A DNA stretch of 64,000 bases from Verrucomicrobiota bacterium. GTDB taxonomy: Bacteria; Verrucomicrobiota; Verrucomicrobiia; Limisphaerales; JAEYXS01. Below, in pieces: positions 27,960 through 37,700 of the stretch. Both the position numbers and the translations under genes were made by a program. Every line of letters starts with the position of its first letter. Position 1 is the stretch's first letter. The notes under the pieces are model-generated. The model was not told where the DNA came from. It worked only from the letters and a program-made list of their open reading frames with translations, and searched no databases. The DNA lies in contig JAEYXS010000048.1 of assembly GCA_023431185.1 (NCBI GenBank), positions 49,118 through 113,117 of the forward strand, in the 5' to 3' direction.

Positions 27960-28865
27960 TCACGCAACAGATTCCGGCCAGAGCGGTTGCCGCAGCATCG
28001 CCTGCATGCCCGTTTTCCAAGAACCCAGCGGATGCCCCAGCCGGGCGGTCAATTTGGCATTGCTCAGCCAGCTATACGTGGAGCGGCGGATGGTGGAATT
28101 GAAGAAGGCCGTGGTCACCGGTTCGACGGAGGGCACGGCGGAAATCACGCCTTCCGCCTGAGCGGCAGCCAGAATCTCCTTGGTCCAATCGAAACGGCTC
28201 AGGCCACCATCATTAACGGCATGGTACAGGCCGCTGGCGGATTGGCCGGCCAGTTCCATGGTCCAAGCCGCGAGATCGCCCACATACGTGGGCACGGCTT
28301 GCTGGTCAGTCGTGGCCCGGATGGGCTTGCCATCCATCGCCTGCCGGATGATGGCGTGGATGTAGGAGCGCTGGGAGCGGATGGGATTGATGCCGAAGAG
28401 CCAGCTCGTCCGGAGAACCAAGTGCCGGGGACTGGCGTTCAAGACCGCTGCTTCCCCGGCCAGCTTGCCCGCAGCGTAATGGTTGATAGCGTGCGGCTGG
28501 TCCGCTTCTGTGTAAGGAACCTGTTGAGCGCCATCGAAAACGTAATCTGTACCATAGTGGACAAGCGGGATTCCGCACGCGGCACAAAGTTCGGCCAGTT
28601 TTTGGGGGCCAGTCGCATTGATGGACCAAGAAAGATCTCGCTCCACCTCACACTTGTCCACGAGGTTATAAGCGGCGGTATTGATCACCAGGTCGGGCTG
28701 GATGGCCGCCAATTGCCGGTCCATCTGAGCATGGTTTTGCAGATCAAAATCGTTCCGAGCACAAAAAATCAGCGCAAACCCGGGCGGGTTCAGGGCTTTC
28801 ATGGCCTGGGCCAGCAACCCGTCGCCACCAGTCACCAGCACTTTTTTGACATTGGGACCGCTCAT
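27960..28865 (-). CDS. dTDP-4-dehydrorhamnose reductase-like SDR
   Basis: This 301-residue RmlD-type reductase has KVLVTGGDGLLAQAM, PDLVINTAAYNLVDKCE and GTDYVFDGAQQVPYTEAD. The active-site Tyr-x3-Lys is in NHYAAGKLAGE. It would reduce a 4-keto sugar nucleotide. I start at the ATG at 28865, where the Rossmann strand begins within a few residues; the frame extends to 28916. No RmlA, RmlB or RmlC is in the window, so a different keto sugar, such as the C-methylated one, is possible. The 190-bp gap to the methyltransferase holds no gene I can support. Confidence 0.88.
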   Translation of the reverse strand: MSGPNVKKVLVTGGDGLLAQAMKALNPPGFALIFCARNDFDLQNHAQMDRQLAAIQPDLVINTAAYNLVDKCEVERDLSWSINATGPQKLAELCAACGIPLVHYGTDYVFDGAQQVPYTEADQPHAINHYAAGKLAGEAAVLNASPRHLVLRTSWLFGINPIRSQRSYIHAIIRQAMDGKPIRATTDQQAVPTYVGDLAAWTMELAGQSASGLYHAVNDGGLSRFDWTKEILAAAQAEGVISAVPSVEPVTTAFFNSTIRRSTYSWLSNAKLTARLGHPLGSWKTGMQAMLRQPLWPESVA

Positions 28866-28966
28866 GTTTCGCACAGATTGCCAGAGTCTGCGCTTGAATG
28901 CCAGTCGGCAGCCCATTTAGAACTACAGGCCGCGTTCGCGGAGTTCTTGCGGGCACTTTTCGATTT
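28866..28966. promoter_or_regulatory. Divergent intergenic promoter region
   Basis: This 101-bp gap separates the RmlD-like gene (- strand) from a methyltransferase (+ strand), so it should contain both promoters. I could not identify convincing -35/-10 boxes. Confidence 0.35.
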
Positions 28967-29707
28967 GTGAGCACCGAGACCATTTATACGGCGGCACTGG
29001 ACCTGGTGGCCAGCTATCACGCCAAGCAACCGTTCAAGACCCATCTGGACGTAGGCTCCGGCAAAGGCCGGTTGATCGAGCTGATGAAGCAGCGCTTCGG
29101 CGTGCAATCGTCGGCGTGCGATTATACCGATACGCTGATGAAGCTGCCCGGCCAGAAGGTCGAGGTGGCCAATCTAAACCACGAGAAGTTGCCCTACCCG
29201 GACAACTCATTCGACCTGGTGACGGCCACCGAGGTGATCGAGCATCTGGAGCACTATCGCGAAACCGTGAGGGAGTTCTACCGGGTGCTGAAACCCGGTG
29301 GCGTTTGCATACTCAGCACGCCCAACATCCTGAACATCAAATCCCGGCTACGTTTCCTGACCTGCGGTTTTTGGAATCTCTTCGGACCGTTGCCGGTCAG
29401 AAACAGCGATCTCTACACCACTGGCGGGCATATCAATCCCGTCTCCAGCTTCTACATCGGCCATACGATGATGGATGCCGGTTTTGACGAAGTGCAATTC
29501 CGCGTGGACAAGTATCAGCGCTCCTCGATCCCCGCACTGGTCCTGTTTTATCTGCCCATCCAGTTCTTTGGCTGGCTGGCGAGGAATAAAGAGGTCAACA
29601 AGTACAAGACCATCGACCCGCATAACGCTCCGATGGTCGATGCCATGAACACTTTGCCGGTCCTGCTGGGCCGGACCATCATCGTCTCCGCCGCCAAACC
29701 AAAATAG
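28967..29707 (+). CDS. SAM-dependent methyltransferase
   Basis: This 246-residue class I methyltransferase has motif I HLDVGSGKGRLIELM, then VTATEVIEHLEHYRE and LKPGGVCILSTPNI. The GTG at 28967 (VSTETIYTAALDL) gives a family-like N-terminus; the frame is open to 28898 with no better start. A C-terminal hydrophobic stretch, ALVLFYLPIQFFGWLA, could associate with the membrane. It probably acts on a lipid-linked glycan intermediate. Confidence 0.83.
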   Translation: MSTETIYTAALDLVASYHAKQPFKTHLDVGSGKGRLIELMKQRFGVQSSACDYTDTLMKLPGQKVEVANLNHEKLPYPDNSFDLVTATEVIEHLEHYRETVREFYRVLKPGGVCILSTPNILNIKSRLRFLTCGFWNLFGPLPVRNSDLYTTGGHINPVSSFYIGHTMMDAGFDEVQFRVDKYQRSSIPALVLFYLPIQFFGWLARNKEVNKYKTIDPHNAPMVDAMNTLPVLLGRTIIVSAAKPK

Positions 29708-29730
29708 TCGTATATCCCCATGGCCAACTG

Positions 29731-30417
29731 ATGCAGCAATCCTCAAAGGACGCGGTCATAGCCCACTTAAAAGGTCGCCGCATCCAGTCCGTATTGGACG
29801 CCCCCTGTGGCGATGGGTGGTTGCAGGCGGCCTTGCCTGCCGAGGCAGAGGTGGATGGGATCGACCTCTACGCCCAAACAAAGGGCCGTTACCGGCGATT
29901 TTGGCAGCACGATCTCGACACGCCGTTGCCCAGGGACTGCGGCACATATGACCTGATCTGCTGCTGTGAAGGGATTGAACATCTGGGCAATCCGCTGCTT
30001 TTCCTGCGCGAAATCCACCGGCTGATGAAAGATGACGGATTATTGATCATAACGACGCCCAATGTTTGGTACCAGCAATCCCGGTTGCAGTATCTCTACC
30101 GCGGTTTTTTCCCTTCGTTCCCGCCTCTGGCCGGGAAAGTAGTGCCGGGCACGCACATGCACATCACGGCCTGGAATTATCCGCAGCTTTACGTTTACCT
30201 GCAACTGGCGGGCTTCGCGGCCCCGCAAATCCTCCCCGAGCCGCTTTCCGCCGCCAAACATTTGCATGAAAGATTGCTCGCGTGGCCGGCGCGGCTTTAT
30301 TGTCGCAGCCGAGCAAAGCGAGCCGGCAATGATGAAGTGAAGGCTTATTGGCAAGCCGCCGGATCGGATGCCTCCCTGTTGGGGCGGCACCTCACCATCG
30401 CCGCGGTCAAGGCTTAA
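29731..30417 (+). CDS. SAM-dependent methyltransferase
   Basis: This 228-residue class I methyltransferase has motif I VLDAPCGDGWLQAAL, DLICCCEGIEHLGN and GLLIITTPNVWYQ. It follows the previous methyltransferase by 23 bp and precedes a GT4 gene. The acceptor is unknown. The C-terminal third is basic (YCRSRAKRAGND), as in several lipid- or glycan-associated methyltransferases. Confidence 0.83.
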   Translation: MQQSSKDAVIAHLKGRRIQSVLDAPCGDGWLQAALPAEAEVDGIDLYAQTKGRYRRFWQHDLDTPLPRDCGTYDLICCCEGIEHLGNPLLFLREIHRLMKDDGLLIITTPNVWYQQSRLQYLYRGFFPSFPPLAGKVVPGTHMHITAWNYPQLYVYLQLAGFAAPQILPEPLSAAKHLHERLLAWPARLYCRSRAKRAGNDEVKAYWQAAGSDASLLGRHLTIAAVKA

Positions 30418-30464
30418 GCCCGCCCGCGTTGGAGCCATAGCAGTCCGGCATCAGTCGCGAAATC

Positions 30465-31580
30465 ATGTCCACGGTTCAGCAAAAGAAATGGCGGATCGCC
30501 CACTCAGAGGCCTCTCTGGGCTGGGGCGGGCAGGAGCACCGGGTTTATGCGGAGTTGATGGGATTCAAACAGCGCGGGCATCCCGTCTGGTTGCTGGCAC
30601 CGGAGACCGCCCGGGTGCTGGCACGCGCCAAGGAATCCGGCATCGGCACCGAAGTCATCCGGCGTGGGAAATTACGTTTTCCGTTTGAAGCCATGCGGCT
30701 GGCGTCCTGGTTGAAGCGTGAGCAGATCGAGGTGCTGAACACCCATAGCTCAGCCGATGGCTGGCTGGTCGGCCTCGCCGGGCGCATGGCCAAGGTGCCC
30801 CTGCTCATCCGCAGCCGGCATATCGATGTCAGCTATCCGAACCGGTGGTTGAGTCGGCATGCGTTCACGACACTGGCGGATCATGTGCTGACGACCAGCC
30901 AGAAGATCACGGCGCACTTTCAGGAGAATTTTCAATTGGCGGATGACCGGATCACAACCTTGCCGACGGGCATCGACATCCGGAAGTTTCACCCGGAAGG
31001 GCCGAAGTCTAAAGTCATCACGCAACATAGTTCACCGGATGTGCCGGCGGTGGCGATGATCTGCGTGCTGCGTTCGTGGAAGGGGCACGACACGTTTCTG
31101 GAAGCAATTCAGCGATTGCAGAAGGAAGGGTTTGCCGCGCGTTACTTCATCGTGGGTGATGGACCGCAGGAACCGTTCTTGAAGGAGAAGATCGCGAATG
31201 CGGGTTTGAAAGACGTGATCCATCTGTGCGGTCACCGGGAAGATGTGGCGGATATCCTGCGGGCGATCCAAGTATTGGTCATCGCCTCCACCAAGCACGA
31301 AGGCGTGCCGCAGATCGGGCTGCAAGCCTTGGCGAGCAAAACCGCGGTGGTGGGCAGTGATGTCGGCGGCACTCCGGAGATCATCCGGCAGGGAGTGACG
31401 GGACGGAACTTCCCCGCCGGCAACGGCGAAGCGCTGGCCAAGGCCATCAAGGAGACGATCCTGCAAAAAGACATCACGCGGCAATATCTGGAAGCAGGCC
31501 GCAAACAGGTGGAAACGGAGCACAGCCTCGACGTGATGCTGGACAAGCTGGAGGCGATCTACCGGCGCTATCTGGACTGA
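30465..31580 (+). CDS. Glycosyltransferase family 4
   Basis: This 371-residue GT-B enzyme has SEASLGWGGQEHRVYAELM at the N-terminus and VAMICVLRSWKGHDTFLEA at the start of the donor domain. The E-x7-E motif lies in TKHEGVPQIGLQALASKTA. Its 3' end overlaps the convergent GT2 gene by 13 bp. The sugar and linkage are unknown. Confidence 0.91.
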   Translation: MSTVQQKKWRIAHSEASLGWGGQEHRVYAELMGFKQRGHPVWLLAPETARVLARAKESGIGTEVIRRGKLRFPFEAMRLASWLKREQIEVLNTHSSADGWLVGLAGRMAKVPLLIRSRHIDVSYPNRWLSRHAFTTLADHVLTTSQKITAHFQENFQLADDRITTLPTGIDIRKFHPEGPKSKVITQHSSPDVPAVAMICVLRSWKGHDTFLEAIQRLQKEGFAARYFIVGDGPQEPFLKEKIANAGLKDVIHLCGHREDVADILRAIQVLVIASTKHEGVPQIGLQALASKTAVVGSDVGGTPEIIRQGVTGRNFPAGNGEALAKAIKETILQKDITRQYLEAGRKQVETEHSLDVMLDKLEAIYRRYLD

Positions 31581-32419
31581 AGCTGCGCTTCGGTCTTGGG
31601 TTTGACTTCCGGCCCCTTGAGCGGCTGGGGAGCACCGAGCAGCTTCCGGTAGACCCAGCCTTCCAGCGGTCGCAATGGCCGCAGCCAGGCGTAGAAGGGC
31701 GAGTACACCAAACGCAACCGGATGGCCGAGAGGAGCATGGTGAGAGAAGTCTTGCCCAGCACCACCTTGGAACCGATCTGGTCGGTCCATTCTGTCGGCA
31801 CTTCGAGGACACGGTAACCGGCACGTTTCAAGGCGTAGAGCAGGTTGATGTCGAAGGCCATGTCAGCGATGCGCAACATGCTGTGGACTTTCTCGACCGC
31901 CTCGCGCTTCATCACCTTGGCCCCGCACTGAGTGTCGCGGATATTCATCCAGAAGAGGCTCTGGACGATGAGGTGAAAGCAGCGGCTGGCGAACTGGCGC
32001 TTGGTGGTCTGGGCCTGGTGCAGGACCGCACCTTCAATCCAGCGGGAGCCGATGACACAGTCCGCCTTGTCCATGTGCCGGACCAGATCATGGAAGGCCT
32101 TGGGTGGGGTGGCACCGTCCGCATCCACGTAACCGACATAGTCGGCCAAGGGGGCCAGCTTCAGACCTTCGATGAGCGCGCCGCCTTTGCCGATGGGTGC
32201 GGGGAAATCGATGGCGGAGATGGCAGGGTAATCCTGGGCCACGTGGTTCACGACGCCCAAGGTGTTATCACGGCAGCCGTTGAGGACGACGACGAGTTGA
32301 AATTTACCGGAGTAATTCGCGGCGAAGTAAGCGCCATAAGCGCGCAAAACAGGCTCAATCCGGCCTTCTTCATTGTAGGCCGGAATGAGCAGCAACAGAC
32401 TGGGACTGGTCGCGGACAC
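31568..32419 (-). CDS. Glycosyltransferase family 2 (dolichyl-P-Glc synthase-like)
   Basis: This 283-residue GT-A enzyme has SLLLLIPAYNEEGRIEPVL, the DxD motif in GYVDADGATPP, and QCGAKVMKREAVEKV, typical of polyprenyl-phosphate hexosyltransferases. The start is GTG at 32419. It lacks the C-terminal membrane pair of some homologues. It probably loads a sugar onto undecaprenyl phosphate for later transfer outside the cytoplasm. Confidence 0.87.
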   Translation of the reverse strand: MSATSPSLLLLIPAYNEEGRIEPVLRAYGAYFAANYSGKFQLVVVLNGCRDNTLGVVNHVAQDYPAISAIDFPAPIGKGGALIEGLKLAPLADYVGYVDADGATPPKAFHDLVRHMDKADCVIGSRWIEGAVLHQAQTTKRQFASRCFHLIVQSLFWMNIRDTQCGAKVMKREAVEKVHSMLRIADMAFDINLLYALKRAGYRVLEVPTEWTDQIGSKVVLGKTSLTMLLSAIRLRLVYSPFYAWLRPLRPLEGWVYRKLLGAPQPLKGPEVKPKTEAQLQSR

Positions 32420-32520
32420 GGCAGGCGTTTAACAGAACCTCGTGGGAAAGCAATAGTCTGTCAACCTGGAGGCCCTTAATTCGCTTGGCAGAACGCCCCG
32501 AAAGTAACAGATTCAGGCAG

Positions 32521-33273
32521 ATGAATCCCCGCTTTATCGCTCTCACTTTATTGACAATGGTGCTCAGCCAGGCCTCAGCACAGAACAGCACAACTCCATC
32601 CACCACTCCGGCAGCGAAGCCCGTGGTGCAACTGCCTGATGTGGCCGCCCCGAAAATGAGCACAAATGGCGTGCATGCGGGGTTTCTGAAGAGTCATGAG
32701 AATTTCGTGGCCATCGCGAAGAAAGGGGATGTGGGGGTGCTTTTTCTGGGCGATTCCATCACGGCGGGATGGAACGGCCAGAAGGCGATCTGGACGAATG
32801 CCTTCGGTGCGTATAAGCCGGCGAATTTCGGCATCGGCGGCGATCGCACGCAGCATGTGCTGTGGCGCATCGAGAACGGTGAATTGGACGGCATCAAGCC
32901 GAAGGCGGCGGTGGTGATGATCGGAACGAACAATTCCGGCAATGATTCCGCTGAAGGCATCGCAAAGGGGATCACGAAGATCGTGCAAACGATCCGGGCA
33001 AAGACGCCGGATACGAAGATCCTGTTGCTGGCGGTATTCCCGCGCGGGGAAAAGCCCAACACCACGCGCGACAAGCTGAAGGATGTGAATGCGCGGATCG
33101 CCAAGCTGCATGACGGGAAGCACATCCATTTCCTGGACATCGGCGACAAGTTCCTGAAACCGGATGGGACTTTGACCCGGGAGATCATGCCGGACTTTCT
33201 GCATCTCTCGCCGAAAGGTTACCAGATCTGGGCCGATGCCATCACACCGAAGCTGGCTGAACTGGTGAAGTAA
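32521..33273 (+). CDS. Secreted SGNH/GDSL esterase
   Basis: This 250-residue protein resembles PAF-acetylhydrolase-type GDSL esterases. A signal peptide occupies residues 1-20 (MNPRFIALTLLTM...ASA). The nucleophile motif GDS is at 77-79 in LFLGDSITAGW. Block II/III features are FGIGGDRTQHVLWR and VVMIGTNN, and the C-terminal DFLH (225-228) provides Asp/His. I start at 32521 to include the signal peptide and exclude 12 upstream codons. It probably deacetylates carbohydrates outside the cytoplasm. Confidence 0.9.
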   Translation: MNPRFIALTLLTMVLSQASAQNSTTPSTTPAAKPVVQLPDVAAPKMSTNGVHAGFLKSHENFVAIAKKGDVGVLFLGDSITAGWNGQKAIWTNAFGAYKPANFGIGGDRTQHVLWRIENGELDGIKPKAAVVMIGTNNSGNDSAEGIAKGITKIVQTIRAKTPDTKILLLAVFPRGEKPNTTRDKLKDVNARIAKLHDGKHIHFLDIGDKFLKPDGTLTREIMPDFLHLSPKGYQIWADAITPKLAELVK

Positions 33274-33284
33274 ACGCATCCATT

Positions 33285-33695
33285 GTGCACGCACCCGAAT
33301 CATCGCCCGATGTGACGCTGCCGCTCAAAGCGGTGGATCCGGTCATCGGCGTACGAGTGGTGTTGCAGAGCTATTTCCGCGGGAATTATATCGCCATGAA
33401 CCAGGGCGAAGTCAGCCTGAAGGAATTGATGGATGACGCCTTTGTCTTTGACTACATCGCGGACGACATTCCCGGGCAGATCCATGTCTTGAATGAGGAG
33501 ACGGGGGATTACTGGATCGCCCTGCCCCTGGACCCGGCGGATGCGCTGGAACGGTGTGATGGCTGTCATGAGCTTTTCGCCGTGCCCAGCATGTTCTGGG
33601 ACGGACAGAAACATTTCGCCTGCCGGATATGCCGGCGCAAAGAAGAGACGCAGATCTACCAGAAGGCTTCGGGGGCCAGGAGCATCAAGCTGTAG
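33285..33695 (+). CDS. Small zinc-ribbon protein, unknown function
   Basis: The family of this 136-residue protein is not recognised. The C-terminus has two CxxC knuckles (C91/C94 and C113/C116) spaced as a zinc ribbon, followed by a basic segment. The N-terminal ~80 residues are acidic and contain no obvious motif. It starts with GTG at 33285, 12 bp after the SGNH gene. It could bind nucleic acid or act in a complex; no function is claimed. Confidence 0.62.
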   Translation: MHAPESSPDVTLPLKAVDPVIGVRVVLQSYFRGNYIAMNQGEVSLKELMDDAFVFDYIADDIPGQIHVLNEETGDYWIALPLDPADALERCDGCHELFAVPSMFWDGQKHFACRICRRKEETQIYQKASGARSIKL

Positions 33696-33717
33696 CAGGT
33701 TGAGTTAGCGGTCCAGC

Positions 33718-34116
33718 ATGAGGTTAGGCGCACATGCGATGACTGAAGCACTGACAGTCAAAACTGGCGTTACTTATACGGTGACAGCACTCGCCCTTGG
33801 AGCGACGCGTCACGAGTCATTCTCAGTCTCTGGGGCGGGCGCTCACGGTCGCGTATATTCTCACCATTCCCTTTCCATCGCTGATATTTCGTTTCGCACT
33901 CCAGTTTCAGATATTCGTGTAGGCATGTGTGGAGCAATGACTCGTGGCGACGAGGTTTGGAGAGTCCGGGTTACGGAGGTTATGCCGGTGACAGGTGCGT
34001 TGGAAGTGCGTGGATTAGCACTTACATCGGATCACACAGAGTGGCTTGATTCTTCACCATTACCTGAGCCTCCTCAAGTGATGCCAAACGTATGGACACA
34101 GTTCTACGACTTATGA
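33718..34116 (+). CDS. Hypothetical protein
   Basis: This 132-residue frame has no motif I recognise. It is beta-strand-like (VTYTVTALALG, EVWRVRVTEVMPV) and lacks a signal peptide. The ATG at 33739 (second methionine) is as plausible as 33718. It is less GC-rich than its neighbours and follows the zinc-ribbon gene by 22 bp. It may be a real small gene, but support is limited to an open frame in a sensible gap. Confidence 0.45.
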   Translation: MRLGAHAMTEALTVKTGVTYTVTALALGATRHESFSVSGAGAHGRVYSHHSLSIADISFRTPVSDIRVGMCGAMTRGDEVWRVRVTEVMPVTGALEVRGLALTSDHTEWLDSSPLPEPPQVMPNVWTQFYDL

Positions 34117-34157
34117 GTGGTGATGCGCTAGCCATGCGCTGGTTTTTGAACGCTCCC

Positions 34158-34202
34158 TTTCCCCTCACCCTGCCCTCTCTGCCCTCTCCCTTGCGGAGAG
34201 GG
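34158..34202 (+). repeat. CCCTCACCCC palindromic repeat, copy 2
   Basis: The head CCCCTCACCCTGCCCTC is followed by CCCTCTCCC TTGC GGAGAGGG, the same family as 6586-6622. It lies between two convergent genes and could aid termination. Confidence 0.75.
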
Positions 34203-34280
34203 TATTAACCGGCGGCTTTTCACGGATTCAACCGTGTTTCCTGTTTCACGTTGCTGCGGGTTGAGACAACCCGCGCTCCA

Positions 34281-34700
34281 TCAAAGACGTAATGGGTCCG
34301 CACGGAACTTATCGCACATCTCCACAAAAGGTATCTGGGCTTTGCGCCATTCCGGCTTGGCGGTGATCTCGTCCATGGACAGCGTGGTGTTGTTACAGAC
34401 GAGATAAAGCCATTCGCCGAGAACAACGAAGGCGTCAAAGTGGGTGCCATGGGCGGTGCGGGCGAACTCAAACTCACCGACATGATGACGTGAGCTGAAG
34501 AGTTCCTCCTTCAGCTTGTGCAGATCCTGGGCGAAATCGTTCTGCACGCGCTCCGGCCGGGGACCGACGTAGCCCACCACTTCCTCGCGGCCATTGGCGA
34601 AGGAAACGATGACGAGTTCATTGAAGACAGCCGAGCCATAGGCGCGGGTCATCTGGATGGCGCACTCGCTGATGGTCTGGGAGGCTTGTTCAAAATTCAT
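34281..34700 (-). CDS. Hypothetical protein
   Basis: This 139-residue protein has no recognised family. It is an alpha/beta mix with a strand-rich centre (AVFNELVIVSFANG, THFDAFVVLGEWLYLVC) and no signal or membrane segment; the pattern is compatible with a roadblock- or profilin-like fold, but this is only an impression. I start at the ATG at 34700, because the 20 codons upstream (to 34760) look non-coding. It lies 81 bp downstream of the large ceramidase fusion gene on the same strand. Confidence 0.5.
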   Translation of the reverse strand: MNFEQASQTISECAIQMTRAYGSAVFNELVIVSFANGREEVVGYVGPRPERVQNDFAQDLHKLKEELFSSRHHVGEFEFARTAHGTHFDAFVVLGEWLYLVCNNTTLSMDEITAKPEWRKAQIPFVEMCDKFRADPLRL

Positions 34701-34781
34701 AGGGCACAACAAATTGCTGCGGGGAGAAAAGCAGCGTCTCACCGGAGTGGCAAGTGACATTTCACGGGTGCCGCCTTTTCT

Positions 34782-37700
34782 TCAATCACCGCTCTTGAGA
34801 TAGGCGATGAGGTCGGCCATGCCTTGCGGGGTGAGGGCCTGTTCCAAGCCTTCGGGCATGAGTGAAAAGCTGGAGGCTTTCAGGGAAATGACCTCGGCAC
34901 GGCGCACCGTCTCACGGACGCCATTGCCGCCGAGCAAGGTCAGTGAATCGGCGTTCTCGGCGGCGATAAGGCCGGTCAAAGAGCGGTCATCCTTGGCTTC
35001 CACGTGGTAGGCGATGAAGCGCGGTTCGATGACGGCGTTCGGGTCCAAGATGGCCACAAGGAAGTCAGCCACGGGCTTGTTCCGGTAAATCGTGATGTCC
35101 GGACCGACGGCATGGCCCACGCCATTCAAAGCATGGCAACTGGCGCAGTTTTGGGTGAACAGCGTCGCACCATGTGTGACGTCGCCCTTCAAGTCAGCGA
35201 CACCCGAGTAACGGGCGATGACGGTGGCGCGATCACTATTGCGGTTGGATTTGAAGAGGGCTTCGGCGCGCTGTTGAAGCTGGGTATTGGTGAGCCGTAA
35301 CAGGCGGGTCTGGGTGCTGGGGGAAATCTCCTGGCGGGCCACAGTCCCCTGCTCCACGGCGGTGAGCAAAGCAGCGGTCCATTCATTGCGACCGAGCAGC
35401 AGGCTGATGACCAACTCGCGACGGGTGGGACCGAACTTCGGCCAGAGCGCAATAAGGCGTTCGGCCGTATCGGGTTGTTTGAGCAGGCGGAGACGATTGA
35501 GGACGGCGGTTTCCGTGGCGGCGTCCAAGGGCTGAACCAATGTGCGCAGGAGCAAGGTGTAATCTTCTTTCAACCGGGTGGTGTCGCGGGCGAGGAAAGC
35601 TACTGAATCAGCGGAAACGAGTGCTTGGTTGCGAGCGGCGTTAGCGACGGTTTCCCAACGTGCGCGCAGAGTCGCGTCTTCATTGAGCCATTTCTCCAAC
35701 GTAAGACCGCGGCGGTCCAGTTCGGTGAGCCAATCGGCGAGCCCTTGCTTCTGCCAGGCTTCCGCGGGTTTGTCTGGTGGCGGCAACAACCGGGCGAGCA
35801 CTTGGCCGCCTTGTTTGGCATCGCGGCTGAGGATCAAGCCGGTCAAAGGGCCGAGCAAGGCACGAACGCCATCTGTGGGCTTGGGGAGACTCAAGAGGTG
35901 CTCGAACAGGTCGGCGGGATCTTGTCCGGCAGAGCTCAAAATAGCGGAGCGGAACCAGGCGTCCTGGCCATCGCGCTGGGCGAGTTCGGCCAAGGCGGGA
36001 ATGGTGGCGGGGGATTTGAGCTCGCCCAAGGTCAGTGCAGTCTGGAAGCGGACCGTGGCATCAGGGTCTGCGGCCATCTGCAGCACGGCGTCCGACAGCT
36101 CCTTGCTTTCATTGATCTGTTTCTCGGCAAGCTGGAGCACGAAACGGCGGATGGCGGGGTGCTCGTCTTTCAACCAAGGTATCAAGCTGGATGGTGCCGG
36201 AACGATGAGCGCGCTCAACATGGACAGGGATTCCAGGCGGGCGGCAGGAACGCGATTGGTGGTAACTATCTGGATGAGCGGCGCCATCATCGTGGCATCG
36301 CGACGGAACAGGAGTTCACGGTGAGCCATGTCACGCACCGTGGCGTTGGGGCTTTGGAGAAGCTTCAGAAGATCAGGGCCTTTCAGCGCGTCGAGCTTGG
36401 GCAAGGCGGCAGGACGCTGGCCGAGTTTGGTCACGCGGTAGATGCGGCCTTTGTCCGCACCGGCGCGCGGGTCGAGCTGCTTGAGGCGCTCGGCGGGAAT
36501 CCAACGCGGGTGCTCCACCACTTCGCGATACATGTCAGCGACCCAGAGCGCGCCATCGGGCCCGGTGGCGACTTGCACGGGGCGGAACCACGGATCGCGC
36601 GAGGCGAGGAATTCGGAGCGTTGTTCATCGGCCACGCGGCCAGCGATGAAGGTGGCACCACGCAAGGTGAGTTTCATCCGGGTGACGAGGTTGTGCACGG
36701 GCTCGCAGACGAAGGCGTCGCCGTAGTAGTCCGCGCCGAGGGCGATGTCGCGATAGAGGCCGAGACCACAACCGGAGGTGACGCGGTTCGCGTGTTCGGG
36801 GCGGTTGAAGCGTTCCTGCAACTCGCTCACGGGATAGACACGTCCCGCTTCCGGGCCGGTGAGCGGGTCCACGCGCCATTCGGTGAGGGTAAACAGCGGG
36901 TTGCGGCGGGCGTAGCGTTCGGGCAACGGGTAGTGCCAGAGCAGATGGCTGTTATCGCAGCCGAACCAGTTCCCCCAATCATCGCGCACGCGGCCTTGTT
37001 GGGTGAGGCCACCAGTGACTTCCAGTTTGCGCGTCATAGGATGGAAGCGGAAGTCGCGGCCGCGGATATTCACGACCTCACCGGTCATCACGTTGGTGAT
37101 GTCGCCGCCGAGGAGACCATTCGCGGCGTGGATCCAGTTGTCGAGGCCGAGGGCGAGGGCGTTCACGCGGGCCTGGTAGTTCGTGGTGACGAAGCCGGTG
37201 AACCACTTCTCCTGTTTGTCGGCCTTGCCATCGCCATCGATGTCTTCGGCGTAAATGATATCAGGAGCGGCACAGACGAGGGCTCCCCGGCCCCAGGCGA
37301 AGACGCCGGTGGGGAATGGGATCTTGTCGAGGAAGGTCGCGGCGGTCTCGAAGTAGCCGTCGCCGTCCTTGTCCAGGAGCGTCTTCACGCGGCCACCGGC
37401 GGAGTAGTTGCCATCGAGGCCCAAGGGATAATCATGCATCTCCACGACCCAGAGGCGGCCATCGCGACCGAAGTCGAAAGCGACGGGGTCCACGATGGCG
37501 GGTTCACTGGCCGCGAGGGAGACGGTGAAGCCGGGCTTGGTGACCATCTGGGAAATGGCGTTGCGGGCCTCGGCGGCGGCCATGGTGATGGTGGGGAAGG
37601 TTTCGGTGGAGGCGGCTTTCTTCGCGGGTGGATGAAATTCTGGAGGGACGATCTCTTTCACAGCGGCGATGATGAGGCTTTCGACTTCCATCGCGAACTT